DNA from: CAWBFD01 sp963788115
GTDB taxonomy: Bacteria; Actinomycetota; Thermoleophilia; Solirubrobacterales; 70-9
Reading direction: 5' to 3'
Length of the DNA stretch: 64,000 bases
NCBI GenBank assembly: GCA_963788115.1
Contig: CAWBFD010000004.1
Span: forward strand, 1,984,001 to 2,048,000
The position numbers were made by a program, and so were the translations under genes. The notes beneath the pieces were generated by a model. The model did not search any database. It was not told the DNA's origin and saw nothing but the letters and a program-made list of their open reading frames with translations. Positions 10,018 to 19,652 of this stretch are shown here, in pieces. Positions within the stretch are counted from its first letter, which is position 1, and every line of letters starts with the position of its first letter.

Positions 10018-11367
10018 TCAGATCTCCAGCGGCTCGTGCCCGACGTTGTCGACGAGCTCATCGACCGCGCCGTCAGGCACGCCGCCGTGCATGCGCACGA
10101 GGAGCAGCGATGCCCATCACGGCGGTCGCGACCGCGGCGCCGGCGACGAAGCCGAGCTCGACGCGCAGGAAGAGGTCGTTGCCGGCGGCGGTGACGGCGG
10201 CGAACGCGACGATGCCGGCCAGCCACGCGAGTGCCGCGGCCGCGCGTAGCCGCGCAGCGCGATCAGACCCTGGGCCAACGTGAGCGCGAGGATGAAGAAG
10301 CCGCTGCCCGCGGCGAGCAGCGCAAGGTCGCGGTTGCCGAGGATGAACTTGTCTTCGCCGAAGAGGAGCTCGCCGACGAACGGCCCGATCGTGGCCGCGG
10401 CAATCACTGCCGATCACGCCGAGGCCGATGACGATCGCCACGAGCTTGCGCATGCCCGACGCGGAAGTCGGCGTGGCGACCCTCGCCCGCGAGCCCGGCC
10501 AACTTCGGCAACAGCGCGGCCTGCACCGCCTGGAACAGCAGGATCGGGATGCGAGCGATGAACATGCCGGTGATGAACTTGGCGACGAGGTCCTCTTGCG
10601 CCTGTCCCTCGGCGAGCGCGTTGGCGGCGAGGAAGCTCGCGTAGCCGAGCAGCTGGGCGAGCACCGAGCCGAGCAGCAACCAGCCGAGCGCGGTCGAGAG
10701 CTCCGAGTAGGGCGCTTCGGGTCCGGGCTCGACGAGGCCGCGCTGTCCGCGTAGCGCGATGCCGATCGCGCCGAACGGCGGCAGCACGAGCGCGAGCCCG
10801 TACCAGAAGGGCTGTATCGACGCCGGCGATGAACAGCGCGACACAGATCGCGATGCGGATGATCCCCTCGGAGGCGTGCATCATCCCGTAGGGGCCGAAC
10901 CGGCCGTTGCCCGACAGCGTGCCGCGCGTCGTGTGCGCCAGGTAGTACGAGGCGATGCCGATGAGCAGCGCCAACAACAGTCCGGTCTCGTCGTGGAAGA
11001 GGTTCTCGATCAGGCGGGGCGAGGCGATGACGGAGACGAGGGCGACGCTGCCGGCGAGGATCCCGCCGAGCAGGGCGGCGCGCTTGATGAGTGGCCCGCC
11101 ACCGATGCCCTGCGCGCGCCGGTGCGCCAGCGCCCGGCTCACTTCCTGCTCGAGCGGCTGGAAGAACCCCGGCGCGACGACGAAGACGAGCGCCCAGAGG
11201 CTGTTCAGCGCGGCGTAGCCGGTGTCGGTGAGCTCGCGCGCGGCGAGGATCTGGAAGCCGTACGCCGAGAGCCCGACGACGATGAGTCCGCCACCGATGG
11301 CGTAGGTGCCTTCGGGGAGCGGAGTGTTCTTGGCGGCCTCGATGAGCCGCTGCTTACGCTTTGCCAC
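10018..11367 (-). CDS. Polysaccharide/lipid flippase of the MOP superfamily, frameshifted
   Basis: Multi-pass membrane protein, ~445 residues. After a short basic start (MAKRKQRLIEAAK) come many hydrophobic segments: YAIGGGLIVVGLSAYGFQIL, FVVAPGFFQPLEQEVSRALA, and later ALGWLLLGSVLAQLLGYASFLAANAL, ARIPILLFQAVQAALLPKLAGL and LAWLAGIVAFAAVTAAG. The EQEVSRA motif early in the protein is typical of Wzx/PST-type flippases. Frame switches at about 10840, 10465 and 10130-10400. As first gene of the operon with ubiA-dprE1-dprE2 it may move a lipid-linked sugar, perhaps DPA itself, across the membrane. That role is inference. Confidence 0.75.
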
Positions 11368-11486
11368 TGCCCGGCGGTCCTCGATTGGTGGAGGTTGGAG
11401 ATACTACGACTGGCTCCGCCGCAGCCTTGACACATCGGCGCGGCGGGGCCCGGAGGGAGCGGCTGCGGGCAGTACCGTGCAGGGCG

Positions 11487-11579
11487 GTGAGTACGCGGAC
11501 GCTGCTGATCCTGTCGGCCCTGACCGGACTCTTGATCCTCGTCGCTTTCGCGATCCAGGTCACGTTCTTGAGCGGATAG
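11487..11579 (+). CDS. Putative single-pass membrane micropeptide
   Basis: A 30-codon frame from GTG to TAG, VSTRTLLILSALTGLLILVA followed by a short hydrophobic tail ending FLSG. It is one predicted transmembrane helix of ~22 residues with a short basic N-terminus. It ends 17 bases before the lpd start and may share its transcript. The ribosome site is weak (AGGGCGG). Short Leu-rich frames arise by chance in GC-rich DNA less often than Arg/Pro-rich ones, which favours a real gene, but this is not proof. Confidence 0.4.
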   Translation: MSTRTLLILSALTGLLILVAFAIQVTFLSG

Positions 11580-11596
11580 CCCGCCGAGGAGAAGAG

Positions 11597-13000
11597 GTGA
11601 TCCCTACGGCGACCGAATTCGATCTCGTCGTGCTCGGTGGCGGGCCCGGTGGCTACGCGGCCGCGCTCTACGGCGCATCGGCCGGGATGAACATCGCTCT
11701 CGTCGAGGAGCAACGGGTGGGCGGCACCTGCCTCCACCGTGGCTGCATCCCCGCCAAGGAACTGCTCCAGACCGCCGAGGTGTACCGCACGGTCGGTGAC
11801 GCGGCCGAGTTCGGCGTGCAACACCGCGGCGCCCACCCTCGACATGTCGGTCACCCAGATCCGTAAGCAGGGGGTCGTCGACCGGCTGACGAGTGGCCTC
11901 GAGTCGTTGCTCAAGGGTCGCAAGGTCACGGTGATCCCCGGAACGGGGACGCTCGCCCCCGACGGCAAGACGATTCGAGTCTCCGACGGAACCGAGGTGC
12001 GCGGCGCGAACGTCATGCTCGCGACCGGTTCGACACCGCGCGCGCTGCCGCTTCCCGGGCTCGACTACGACGGCGCGCAGGTGCTGTCGTCCGACCACGT
12101 GCTGCAGCTCGGCGAAGTTCCCGCGCGCGTCGCGGTGGTCGGCGGCGGCGCGATCGGCTGCGAGTTCGCGTCGTTCCTCGTCGACGTCGGCGCCGAGGTC
12201 ACGATCCTCGAGGTGTTGCCGCAGATCCTCACGGGCGTCGACCAACAGGTCGCGCAGACGGTTGTGCGCGCGTTCACCAAGCGCGGCATGAAGGTGCGCG
12301 CCGGCGTGAAGGTCATCGGTGTCGATCGCGGACGCGCACGAGTGCTCGGTCCGCTTCGAAGGCAAAGACGGTCCGGAGGCGCTCACGGTCGACCAAGTCG
12401 TCGTGAGCGTCGGCCGCAAGCCCCGCACCGACGACATCGGGCTCGAAGCGGCGCAGGTGAAAGTCGACGAGCGTGGGTTCGTCGTGGTCGACGGGAACAT
12501 GCGGACGTCGGTCGAAGGCGTCTACGCGGTCGGCGACGTCGTGAACACGCCGCAGCTCGCGCATGTCGCCTTCGCGGAAGCGATCGTCGCGATCAAGACG
12601 ATGCTCGGCGAAGAAGCGCTGCCGCTCGAATACGACAAGGTCCCGTGGGGAATCTATTGCCATCCCGAAGTGGGATTCTGCGGGCTGACCGAGGAACAGG
12701 CGACGCGAAGCCGGCTACGACGTCGTCACCTCCGTGCACCGGTGGATGGGAAACGGCCGGGCGCTGATCGTGGGCGAGACCGACGGCATGGTGAAGATCG
12801 TGGCCGAGAAGGACGGGCCGATCCTCGGCGTGCACGTCGCGGGGCCGTGGGCGACGGAGTTGATCGCCGAGGCGTACCTCTCGGTCAACTGGGAGGCGAC
12901 GGCCGCCGACATCGGATTGTTGATCCACGCGCACCCGACGTTGTCGGAGTTGTTCGGCGAGTCGGCGTTGGCGCTGACCGGACGCAGCCTGCACGGGTAA
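11597..13000 (+). CDS. lpdA: Dihydrolipoamide dehydrogenase (E3), frameshifted
   Basis: Flavoprotein that reoxidises dihydrolipoyl groups of the 2-oxoacid dehydrogenase and glycine-cleavage complexes with NAD. Order of motifs: FAD site LVVLGGGPGGYAAALYG, redox disulfide GGTCLHRGCIPAKELL (CX4C), NAD site VAVVGGGAIGCEFA, second FAD motif GVYAVGDVV, and the catalytic His-Glu in HAHPTLSE near the end. Length 1404 bases, ~467 residues. Exactly three frame switches are seen (about 11820, 12340 and 12710), all of the +1 insertion kind. GTG start with GAGGAGAAGAG upstream. Followed after 12 bases by the E2 gene. Confidence 0.93.
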
Positions 13001-13012
13001 GGGGACACGAGA

Positions 13013-14393
13013 GTGGACGTCACGATGCCGCAACTGGGCGAGACCGTCACCGAGGGGACGATCACGCGCTGGTTCAAACAGGTCGGGGAGTCGATCGACG
13101 GCCGACGAGCCGTTGTTCGAGGTCTCCACCGACAAGGTCGACTCCGAGGTGCCCGCACCGTCGGCGGGCGTGGTGAGCGAGATCCTCGTGCCCGAAGGCG
13201 AGACCGTCCCAGTCGGCGCGCGCCTGGCCGTGATCTCGAGCGACGGCGACGGCGCGGCTGCTCCACCGGCCGCGGCGGAAGCTCCGGCGCCCGCGCCGGA
13301 AGCGCCCGCGGCGGAAGCGCCGCGCGGCCGGAAGCGCCCGCGGCGGAGACCCCGCCCGTTCCCGAACCCGAACCCGCGCCGCCTCCGCCTCCGCCGCCGC
13401 CGCCCCCGTCGACTCCGGCTGCCGGCACCGGCACCCGCGCCGGCCGCGGCCGCGAGCGCGGCGGGCGTCGTCGCGTCGCCGATCGTGCGCCGCCTCATCG
13501 CCGAGCACGGGCTCGACCCCGCGCAGATCCACGGAACCGGCGAAGGCGGCCGCATCACCCGCAATGACGTGCTGGCCGCGGCGCGGACCGCGCCGCCGGC
13601 CAGCCGCGCGCCCGCGGCTACTCCGGCTCCGGCTCCGGCTCCGGCACCCGCGCCACCGGCTCCGATCGCGCGGGGCACCGGCGACGAAGTCGTCGCCTTC
13701 GACAACATCCGTCGCCGCACGGCCGAGCACATGGTGCGGTCGAAGGCGACGAGCGCGCACGTCTACACGTCGGTGCGCGTCGACTTCGAACGGGTCGAGC
13801 GCACGCGGCGCGCGCACCAGGCCGAGTGGAAGGCGAGCGAGGGCTTCTCGCTCACGTACTTGCCGTTCATCGTGCGTGCGTTCTCCGACGTCGTGCACGA
13901 GTATCCGCACGTCAACGCGAGCGTCGACGGCGACACGCTCGTCGTGCACCGCGACATCAACCTCGGGATCGCAGTCGACCTCGAATTCAAGGGCCTGATC
14001 GCGCCGGTCATCCGCAACGCCGACGGCAAGCGCTTGCGGCTCATCGCGCGCGAGGTCCGCGACCTCGCTGCGCGCGCGAAGACCAAGCAGCTCGGGCCCG
14101 ACGAAGTAGTGGGCGGGACGTTCACGATCACGAACATGGGCCCGTTCGGCACAACGCTCACCTTGCCGATCATCAACCAGCCGCAGGTTGCGATCCTCGC
14201 CACCGACGGCATCCGCAAGGAGCCCGTGGTGATCGAGGGGCCCGACGGCGAGGACACGATCGCGATCCACCACGTCGGCCACCTCGCGCTGGCGTGGGAC
14301 CACCGCGCGTTCGACGGCGCCTACGCGGCGTCGTTCCTCAACGACCTGCGCAACATCCTGGAGACGCGCGACTGGGACGCGGAGCTCGCGTGA
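13013..14393 (+). CDS. 2-oxoacid dehydrogenase E2 component (lipoyl acyltransferase), frameshifted
   Basis: Core acyltransferase of a 2-oxoglutarate, pyruvate or branched-chain dehydrogenase complex. Domain order: lipoyl domain (TMPQLGETVTEGTITRWFK, lipoyl Lys in STDKVDSEV), Ala/Pro-rich linker, peripheral-subunit-binding domain (ASPIVRRLIAEHGLDPAQIHGTGEGGRITRNDV), second Ala/Pro linker, and catalytic domain ending with HRAFDGAYAASFL (HxxxDG). Frame changes at about 13095 and again inside the first linker, where the Pro/Glu frame reads PVPEPEPAPPPP. Only one lipoyl domain is seen. The E1 subunit is not in this window, so substrate is undecided. Its stop overlaps the lipB GTG as GTGA. Confidence 0.9.
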
Positions 14394-15109
14394 CGCCGAC
14401 CCTGCACGCGCGCTGGCTCGGCACGGTTCCGTACCGCGAAGCCGAGACGCTGCAGCGCGCCCTGCACGAGCACACCGACGAGCAGTACCTGCTGCTGCAA
14501 GAGCATCCGCACGTCTACACGCTCGGGTCGCGCGCCGAGCCTCGAACACGTCCTCTGTGATCCGGCTGCTGTCGGCGCGGAGTTGGTCGCCGCCGACCGG
14601 GGCGGCGACGTCACCTATCACGGGCCCGGCCAGCTCGTCGGTTACCCGATCATTTCGCTCGCGCGAGTGGCGAGGCGGCCAGCGCGACGTCGTCGCGTAC
14701 GTGCGCAAGCTCGAGTCGGTACTGATCGCCGTGCTCGGTGACTTCGGCATCACCGCCGAACGGTCGCGGGGCTACACGGGTGTGTGGGTCGGCGACGAGA
14801 AGATCGCCGCGATCGGCGTGCGAGTCGCGCGGGGGCGCACCCGGCACGGCTTCGCCCTCAATGTCGACCCCGATCTCGCGATGTTCGGTCACATCGTGCC
14901 GTGCGGAATCACCGACCGGGGTGTGACGTCGATGGCGCGCGTGCTCGGTGCCGCGCCCACGATGCGGGCCGTCGTCGACGCCGCCGTTGTCCGCTTCGCA
15001 GAGCACTTCGGCAACGACGCGATCGATCGCCAAGACGTGGCCTGGCGCGCACCCGGAAGTCGTTGCCTCGCAGCCCGTCAAGCTGCTCGGCCGCCTGGCC
15101 GAGGCCGGC
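14390..15109 (+). CDS. lipB: Octanoyl-[acyl carrier protein]:protein octanoyltransferase LipB, frameshifted
   Basis: Transfers octanoyl groups from ACP to lipoyl domains such as that of the adjacent E2. Motifs: LLLQEHPHVYTLGSRAE, the RGGDVTYHGPGQLVGYPI signature, GVWVGDEKIAAIGVRVARGRTRHGFALNV with the catalytic Lys, and the Cys motif HIVPCGITDRGVTS. Frame switches near 14543, 14665 and 15050. After the last one the frame runs into lipA without any stop codon, so the 3' end given here is a boundary of convenience. Either lipB and lipA are fused, or further frame errors hide the stop. GTG start overlaps the E2 stop. Confidence 0.88.
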
Positions 15110-15988
15110 GTGCAGGCCATCGACCTCGCGCGCGAGCGCCCGCCGTGGATGCGCGTGAAGGCGAAGTTCGACGACGGCTACCTCGAGCTCAAGCAGTTGA
15201 TGCGCGACAACGACCTCCACACGGTCTGCGAGGAAGCCGGCTGCCCGAACATCTACGAGTGCTGGGCCGATCGCACCGCCACGTTCATGATCCTCGGCGA
15301 CCGCTGCACGCGCGCCTGCGGCTTCTGTCAGATCGACACCCGCAAGCCGCTCCCCGTCGACAGCGACGAGCCGCGGCGTGTCGCCGACGCGGTGGCGACG
15401 ATGGGTCTCGCGCATGCTGTCATCACCTGTGTCGCGCGCGACGATCTGCCCGACGGTGGCGCGTCGATCTTCGCGCAGACGGTCGACGCGATCCGGGCCC
15501 GGAACCCCGGCACGAACGTCGAGCTCCTGATCTCCGACTGCAAGGGCGACGCCGACGCGCTCGCGACGATCTTCGCGGCGCGGCCCGACGTGCTGAACCA
15601 CAATCTCGAGACAGTCGCCCGGCTGCAGCGCGCGGCGCGACCGTCGGCGGGCTACGCCCGGTCGCTGGCGGTGCTCGCGCGCGCCAAGGACGCGGGCCTG
15701 CTCACGAAGTCGGGGATCATCGTCGGCATGGGCGAGACCGACGCCGAGGTCCGCGCCGCCATCGCCGACCTGCGCGCGGTCGGGGTCGATGTGCTCACGA
15801 TCGGCCAGTACCTGCGACCGTCGCCGCAGCACCTGCCGGTGGTGCGGTGGTGGACTCCCGAGGAGTTCGACGCCCTCGCCGACTACGCGGTCGCGCTCGG
15901 CTTCGCGCACGTCGAGGCGGGCCCGCTGGTGCGGTCGAGCTACCACGCGCGGGCGGCCGTCGACCCGCTGGTGGCGGCGGCCCACTGA
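15110..15988 (+). CDS. lipA: Lipoyl synthase LipA
   Basis: Radical-SAM enzyme that inserts two sulfurs into octanoyl domains. It has the auxiliary cluster motif CEEAGCPNIYEC (CX4CX5C) and the radical-SAM motif CTRACGFCQID (CX3CX2C). Also seen are ARDDLPDGGASIFAQT, HNLETV, LTKSGIIVGMGET, QYLRPSPQHLPVVRWW and the C-terminal GPLVRSSYHA. The Arg-Ser-Ser-Tyr end holds the Ser ligand of the auxiliary cluster. I give the GTG at 15110, just before ERPPWMRVKAKF, which aligns with the usual LipA N-terminus. The frame is open upstream into lipB. The downstream PNPOx-like gene starts 12 bases after the stop. Confidence 0.93.
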   Translation: MQAIDLARERPPWMRVKAKFDDGYLELKQLMRDNDLHTVCEEAGCPNIYECWADRTATFMILGDRCTRACGFCQIDTRKPLPVDSDEPRRVADAVATMGLAHAVITCVARDDLPDGGASIFAQTVDAIRARNPGTNVELLISDCKGDADALATIFAARPDVLNHNLETVARLQRAARPSAGYARSLAVLARAKDAGLLTKSGIIVGMGETDAEVRAAIADLRAVGVDVLTIGQYLRPSPQHLPVVRWWTPEEFDALADYAVALGFAHVEAGPLVRSSYHARAAVDPLVAAAH

Positions 15989-16000
15989 CACAATGGGGGC

Positions 16001-16573
16001 GTGGCTGCCTCCTTCGAGTCCATCGCGCCGGACCTCGCCGAGTGGCTGCGAGCCCAGCCGGTCTTCTTCGTCGCCACCGCACCGACCGGAGCCGACGGGC
16101 ATGTGAACCTGTCGCCCAAGGGCTACGACACGTTCCGCGTGCTCGACCCGAATCGGGTCGCGTACGTCGACCTGACCGGGAGCGGGGTCGAGACGATCGC
16201 GCACCTGCGCGACAACGGTCGCGTCACGCTCATGTTCTGCGCGTTCTCCGGGAACCCCGACATCGTTCGGCTGTACGGAAACGGCACGGTCCACGAGGTC
16301 GGTACGCCGGCGTTCGACGAGCTGGCGCCGCAGTTCGAAGTGCTCCCCGGCACCCGGGCGATCATCGACGTCGCCGTGTCGCGCGTCTCGTCGTCATGTG
16401 GGTACGCCGTGCCGTTGATGGACTACGTCAGCGACCGCGACCGCCTGCTCGACTGGGAGCGGGCGAAGGGCGAGCCCGCCCTGGTCGAGTACCGCGCCAA
16501 CAAGAACGCCGTCAGCATCGACGGCCTGCCGGGCCTCGGGCTCGAGCGGCCCCCTGAGCGGAGAAGCATGTGA
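16001..16573 (+). CDS. Pyridoxamine 5'-phosphate oxidase-like flavin/F420-binding protein
   Basis: Intact, 190 residues, GTG start after GGGGGC. The split-barrel fold is suggested by PVFFVATAPTGADGHVNLSPKGYDTFRVLD, VAYVDLTGSGVETIAHLRDNGRVTLMFCAF and LYGNGTVHEV. Proteins of this type bind FMN or F420 and many are oxidoreductases of unknown substrate. The C-terminal part (SSCGYAVPLMDYV, then a long helix) is of the larger PNPOx-like subgroup. Its stop overlaps the GTG of the next gene as GTGA, so it is probably co-translated with the M24 peptidase. A specific function cannot be assigned. Confidence 0.75.
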   Translation: MAASFESIAPDLAEWLRAQPVFFVATAPTGADGHVNLSPKGYDTFRVLDPNRVAYVDLTGSGVETIAHLRDNGRVTLMFCAFSGNPDIVRLYGNGTVHEVGTPAFDELAPQFEVLPGTRAIIDVAVSRVSSSCGYAVPLMDYVSDRDRLLDWERAKGEPALVEYRANKNAVSIDGLPGLGLERPPERRSM

Positions 16574-17658
16574 GCGTTTCCGATCGCGTCGCGCGCGCCC
16601 GTGAGCGCATGGGGGAACTCGACGTCGACGTGCTGTTGCTGTCGGTCGGTGCCGACCTCCCGTATCTCACGGGGTACGAAGCAATGCCGCTCGAACGGCT
16701 CACGATGTTGGTGCTCCCGCGCGCGGGCGACGCGCAGCTCGTCGTCCCGCGCTTGGAAGCGCCACGAGTCGAACCGCAGCCCGACGTGTTCGAGATCGTC
16801 GCATGGGACGAGACGGACGATCCGGTCGCACTCGTCGCGACGCTCGCGGGTAGGCCGGGCCGCGCCGCGATTGGCGACCACACGTGGGCCCGGTTCGTGC
16901 TCGACCTGCAAACTGCAATGCCCGGCACCGAGTTCATCCGCGCGTCGGGTGTCGTCGGCCCGCTGCGCGTGGTCAAGGACGACGCCGAGATCGCCGCGCT
17001 CGCCCGAGCCGCCGATGCCGTCGACCAGATCGCGGCCGAGATGCGGCTCCGGCCCTTCGCGGGACGCACCGAGCTCGACGTGCACCGCGAGCTCGTCGAA
17101 CGGATCCTCGCCGCGGGGCACGAGCGCGCGAACTTCGCAATCGTCGCCGCGGGTGCGCATGCCGCGAGCCCGCACCACGACCCGGCGCCGGATCGCATCA
17201 TCGGCGACGGGGAAGTCGTGCTCTGCGACTTCGGTGGGACGATGCGCGGCTACTGCTCCGACATCACGCGCATGTTCCACGTCGGCGAGCCGACCGCCGA
17301 AGTGCGAGACGTATATGAGGTGCTCGCCGCCGCGCAGGAAGCCGGCGTACAGGCCGCGACTGTCGGGACGCCGTGCGCCGAAGTCGACGCCGCGGCGCGG
17401 CGGGTGATCGCCGACGCCGGATTCGGGGAGTACTTCGTGCACCGCGTCGGCCACGGCATCGGCTGCGAAGCGCACGAAGATCCGTACATGGTGGCCGGCA
17501 ACGAGCTGCCGCTGGCCGCGGGCCACGCGTTCAGCGTCGAGCCCGGCATCTACCTTCCCGGCCGGTTCGGCATGCGCCTCGAAGACATCGTGGTCGCGAC
17601 CGACGCGGGACCGCGCCGGTTGAACGACGCGCCGCGCGACCTCGCCGTCGTCGCCTGA
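16570..17658 (+). CDS. M24-family Xaa-Pro aminopeptidase/dipeptidase
   Basis: Intact, 362 residues. An N-terminal creatinase-like domain (LLSVGADLPYLTGYEAMPLERL) is followed by the pita-bread catalytic domain. Metal ligands are in LCDFGG (Asp), YCSDITRMF (Asp), HRVGHGIG (His), SVEPGIY (Glu) and MRLEDIV (Glu), all present, so it should be an active dinuclear metallopeptidase acting on Xaa-Pro peptides in the cytoplasm. Start GTG overlaps the preceding stop; its TGA overlaps the next ATG as TGATG. Confidence 0.88.
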   Translation: MSVSDRVARARERMGELDVDVLLLSVGADLPYLTGYEAMPLERLTMLVLPRAGDAQLVVPRLEAPRVEPQPDVFEIVAWDETDDPVALVATLAGRPGRAAIGDHTWARFVLDLQTAMPGTEFIRASGVVGPLRVVKDDAEIAALARAADAVDQIAAEMRLRPFAGRTELDVHRELVERILAAGHERANFAIVAAGAHAASPHHDPAPDRIIGDGEVVLCDFGGTMRGYCSDITRMFHVGEPTAEVRDVYEVLAAAQEAGVQAATVGTPCAEVDAAARRVIADAGFGEYFVHRVGHGIGCEAHEDPYMVAGNELPLAAGHAFSVEPGIYLPGRFGMRLEDIVVATDAGPRRLNDAPRDLAVVA

Positions 17659-18507
17659 TGGAGCTCGACGCCGGAACATTCCTGCTGCAGCTCGCGGCGG
17701 GCGGCTTGCTCTTCTGCTGGGTGACGACGCGCCGGCGCGAGGTCGGCATCGGCTACGGCTGGTTGTTGCGCGGGGTCTACGGCGTCCTTGCCCTCGGTGG
17801 CGCGCTCGTGCTGCTCGGCGACGACCATGTCCTCGCCGCGACGCTTGCATTTGCAACCGTCGCGGCAACTGCGCTCGCGCTGGGCGTGTCGATCGCGAGG
17901 CGCGGCGCGGGCGTGCGCGGCCAGGCCGAACTGCGCGCCGAACGGAAGGCGCGCGTCGGTGCGATGGTCGGACGCGGCGACGAAGCCGTCGAGGTCGAAC
18001 CGGTCGCGGGCGAATTCCCGCCCGCCCTCGACCTGATCGCGCCCGTCGCCGGCTTCGCCGGGCTGCTCGCGGCGGCCGAGTTCGCGGGCGGGCCGTACGC
18101 GTTGGCCGCGGTCCGGCTCCTCGTCGGCGCGGCGTTCCTCGGCGCGGTGAGCGACGCGATGCTGCTCGGCCACTGGTACCTGGTGCAGCCGGGACTCCGG
18201 CGCGACGCGGTGAAGGAACTCGTCGTGTGCACAGCCGCGCTCGTGGCCGTTCGAGATAGCGGTGTTCGTGATCCCGACCGGCATGGTGCAAGTGTTCAGC
18301 GGAACCGTCGACGACGGCTACGACGGCCTGCTCGCGTGGGTCTGGCTCGTGTGCGCGGTCACCACGCTCGGTCTGCTCGTGATGACCTGGTTCGCGCTCA
18401 AGGAGAAGGCCTATTCGGCGGTGATGGCTGCCACCGGCCTGCTCTACCTCGCGATACTCACCGCCTTCGGCATGGACCTGATCCCCCGCGCAGTGCTGAG
18501 CCCGTAG
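17658..18507 (+). CDS. Conserved multi-pass membrane protein, frameshifted
   Basis: About 282 residues with roughly seven to eight hydrophobic segments: FLLQLAAGGLLFCWVTT, GVYGVLALGGALVLLG, VLAATLAFATVAATALALGV, a long charged cytoplasmic loop (AELRAERKARVGAMVGRGDE), LIAPVAGFAGLLAAAEF, LLVGAAFLGAVSDAMLLG, and after one frame switch near 18250 VFVIPTGMVQVFSG, LAWVWLVCAVTTLGLLVMTWF and VMAATGLLYLAILTAFGMDLI. An HWYLVQPGLRR segment sits between two helices. I do not recognise the family. Coupled to the M24 peptidase gene by TGATG. Confidence 0.7.
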
Positions 18508-18508
18508 T

Positions 18509-19048
18509 TCAGAACTCGAACCTTTCGGCGCCGTACGGTTCGGCGGTGCCGAACGCGAAGACCTTCTCGGGCGTCACCTCGTACACGTACCACGGCGGTG
18601 GGCCTGCGCTCGGCGCGCTGTACTCGGCCCAGAGCCCGCCGTCGCGCGGCTCGGCCGGCCATCCCTGGGCGGTGGCCACCTTTGCGATCTGCTCGATGCC
18701 GTCGTCGTCGGTGACCCGGCGTGCGGTGCCGTGGATCGCGAGGTCGAACGGTTCGGTCGCGACGCTGAGTACGACGTGCGGGTTGTGTTCGAAGTTCTTG
18801 GCCTTGCGCGTGCCGGGGCCCGCGGTGAAGTAGAAGCGCCCGTCGGTGTAGAACACTCCCACCGGGCGCACGTGCGGGCTGCCGTCGGGCAACGTTGTCG
18901 CCAACCAGTAGGTGTGGCGATTCGGCCCGCCCGCCCCCGGGCCCTGCGTGACGCCTTCCTCGATCGTCTCGCGCACGCGGCTCCACTCGATGGGCGGGGC
19001 GCCGTAGCCGTCGAGGTTGTGCTCGGTCCTCGGTTCGGTGGCAACCAT
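18509..19048 (-). CDS. Pyridoxamine 5'-phosphate oxidase family protein (F420/FMN)
   Basis: Intact, 179 residues, ATG start with GAGGAG eight bases upstream. Split-barrel signature: THTYWLATTLPDGSPHVRPVGVFYTDGRFYFTAGPGTRKAKNFEHNPHVVLSVAT, with AIHGTARRV and the C-terminal WYVYEVTPEKVFAFG. This looks like the F420-dependent or FMN-binding group of small actinobacterial PNPOx proteins. Substrate unknown. Its stop is two bases from the end of the convergent membrane-protein gene. A 49-base repeat lies in the gap upstream of it. Confidence 0.8.
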   Translation of the reverse strand: MVATEPRTEHNLDGYGAPPIEWSRVRETIEEGVTQGPGAGGPNRHTYWLATTLPDGSPHVRPVGVFYTDGRFYFTAGPGTRKAKNFEHNPHVVLSVATEPFDLAIHGTARRVTDDDGIEQIAKVATAQGWPAEPRDGGLWAEYSAPSAGPPPWYVYEVTPEKVFAFGTAEPYGAERFEF

Positions 19049-19115
19049 TGGAATCACTCCTCTGCGGTTTCGTGCTAGACCGCGTGGCCGCGTCGAAGTC
19101 ATCGGTGTACCCACC

Positions 19116-19164
19116 GAACCTGCGTCAATATCAGTCGCCGAGCGCGTGGTATTGACGCCAGTTC
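19116..19164. repeat. 49-base dyad element, copy 1
   Basis: Two 13-base arms (GAACCTGCGTCAA at 19116-19128; TTGACGCCAGTTC at 19152-19164) face each other with one mismatch around a 23-base spacer. A second copy with the same arms, spacer length and total length is at 30887-30935. This copy lies between two divergent genes. Confidence 0.7.
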
Positions 19165-19189
19165 GCGAGGGACGGCATAGCGTGGCCCC

Positions 19190-19652
19190 ATGCACGACTC
19201 CGTCACCGTCTACATGTCCGCGCCGCCCGAGAAGATCTGGGACCTCGTGAGCGACGTCACCAAGATCGGGCGCTACAGCCCGGAGACGTTCGAGGGCGAG
19301 TGGCTCGACGGGGCCACCGGTCCCGCGGTCGGGGCGCGGTTTCGCGGCCACGTGAAGCGCAACGGTGTCGGGCCGATCTACTGGACGTCGGCGTCAGTGA
19401 CTGCATGCGAGCCGGGCCGGGTGTTCGAGTTCGGCGTCGGCAAGCCCGGGAAGGCATTGAACACCTGGCGCTACGAACTGACACCGAACGGCGACGGAAC
19501 CGACGTCACCGAGTCGTTCCGGCTCACCGACCAACTCGGCTCTGAAGATCTACTGGACGCTCTGGGGCTGGTCGCGCGGCAAAGTCAACCGCAAGGGCAT
19601 GCAGACGACTCTCGAACGGATCAAGGCCGAGGTCGAGTCGACTGACGACTAG
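19190..19652 (+). CDS. SRPBCC (START/polyketide cyclase-like) protein, one frameshift
   Basis: Lipid- or polyketide-binding helix-grip protein of ~153 residues. The start SVTVYMSAPPEKIWDLVSDVTKIGRYSPET is the usual beginning of SRPBCC proteins, followed by GARFRGHVKRN, VFEFGVGKPGKALNTWRYEL and TDVTESFRL. One surplus base near 19543 changes the frame; in the corrected frame the tail reads YWTLWGWSRGKVNRKGM and ends at TAG 19650-19652. That stop shares CTAG with the stop of the convergent gene. No substrate can be proposed. Confidence 0.78.

Noticed and set aside
13260..13680. DNA tandem repeats in the E2 gene
   Set aside because: This is the usual Ala/Pro-rich linker of E2 proteins with biased codons, not a separate element.
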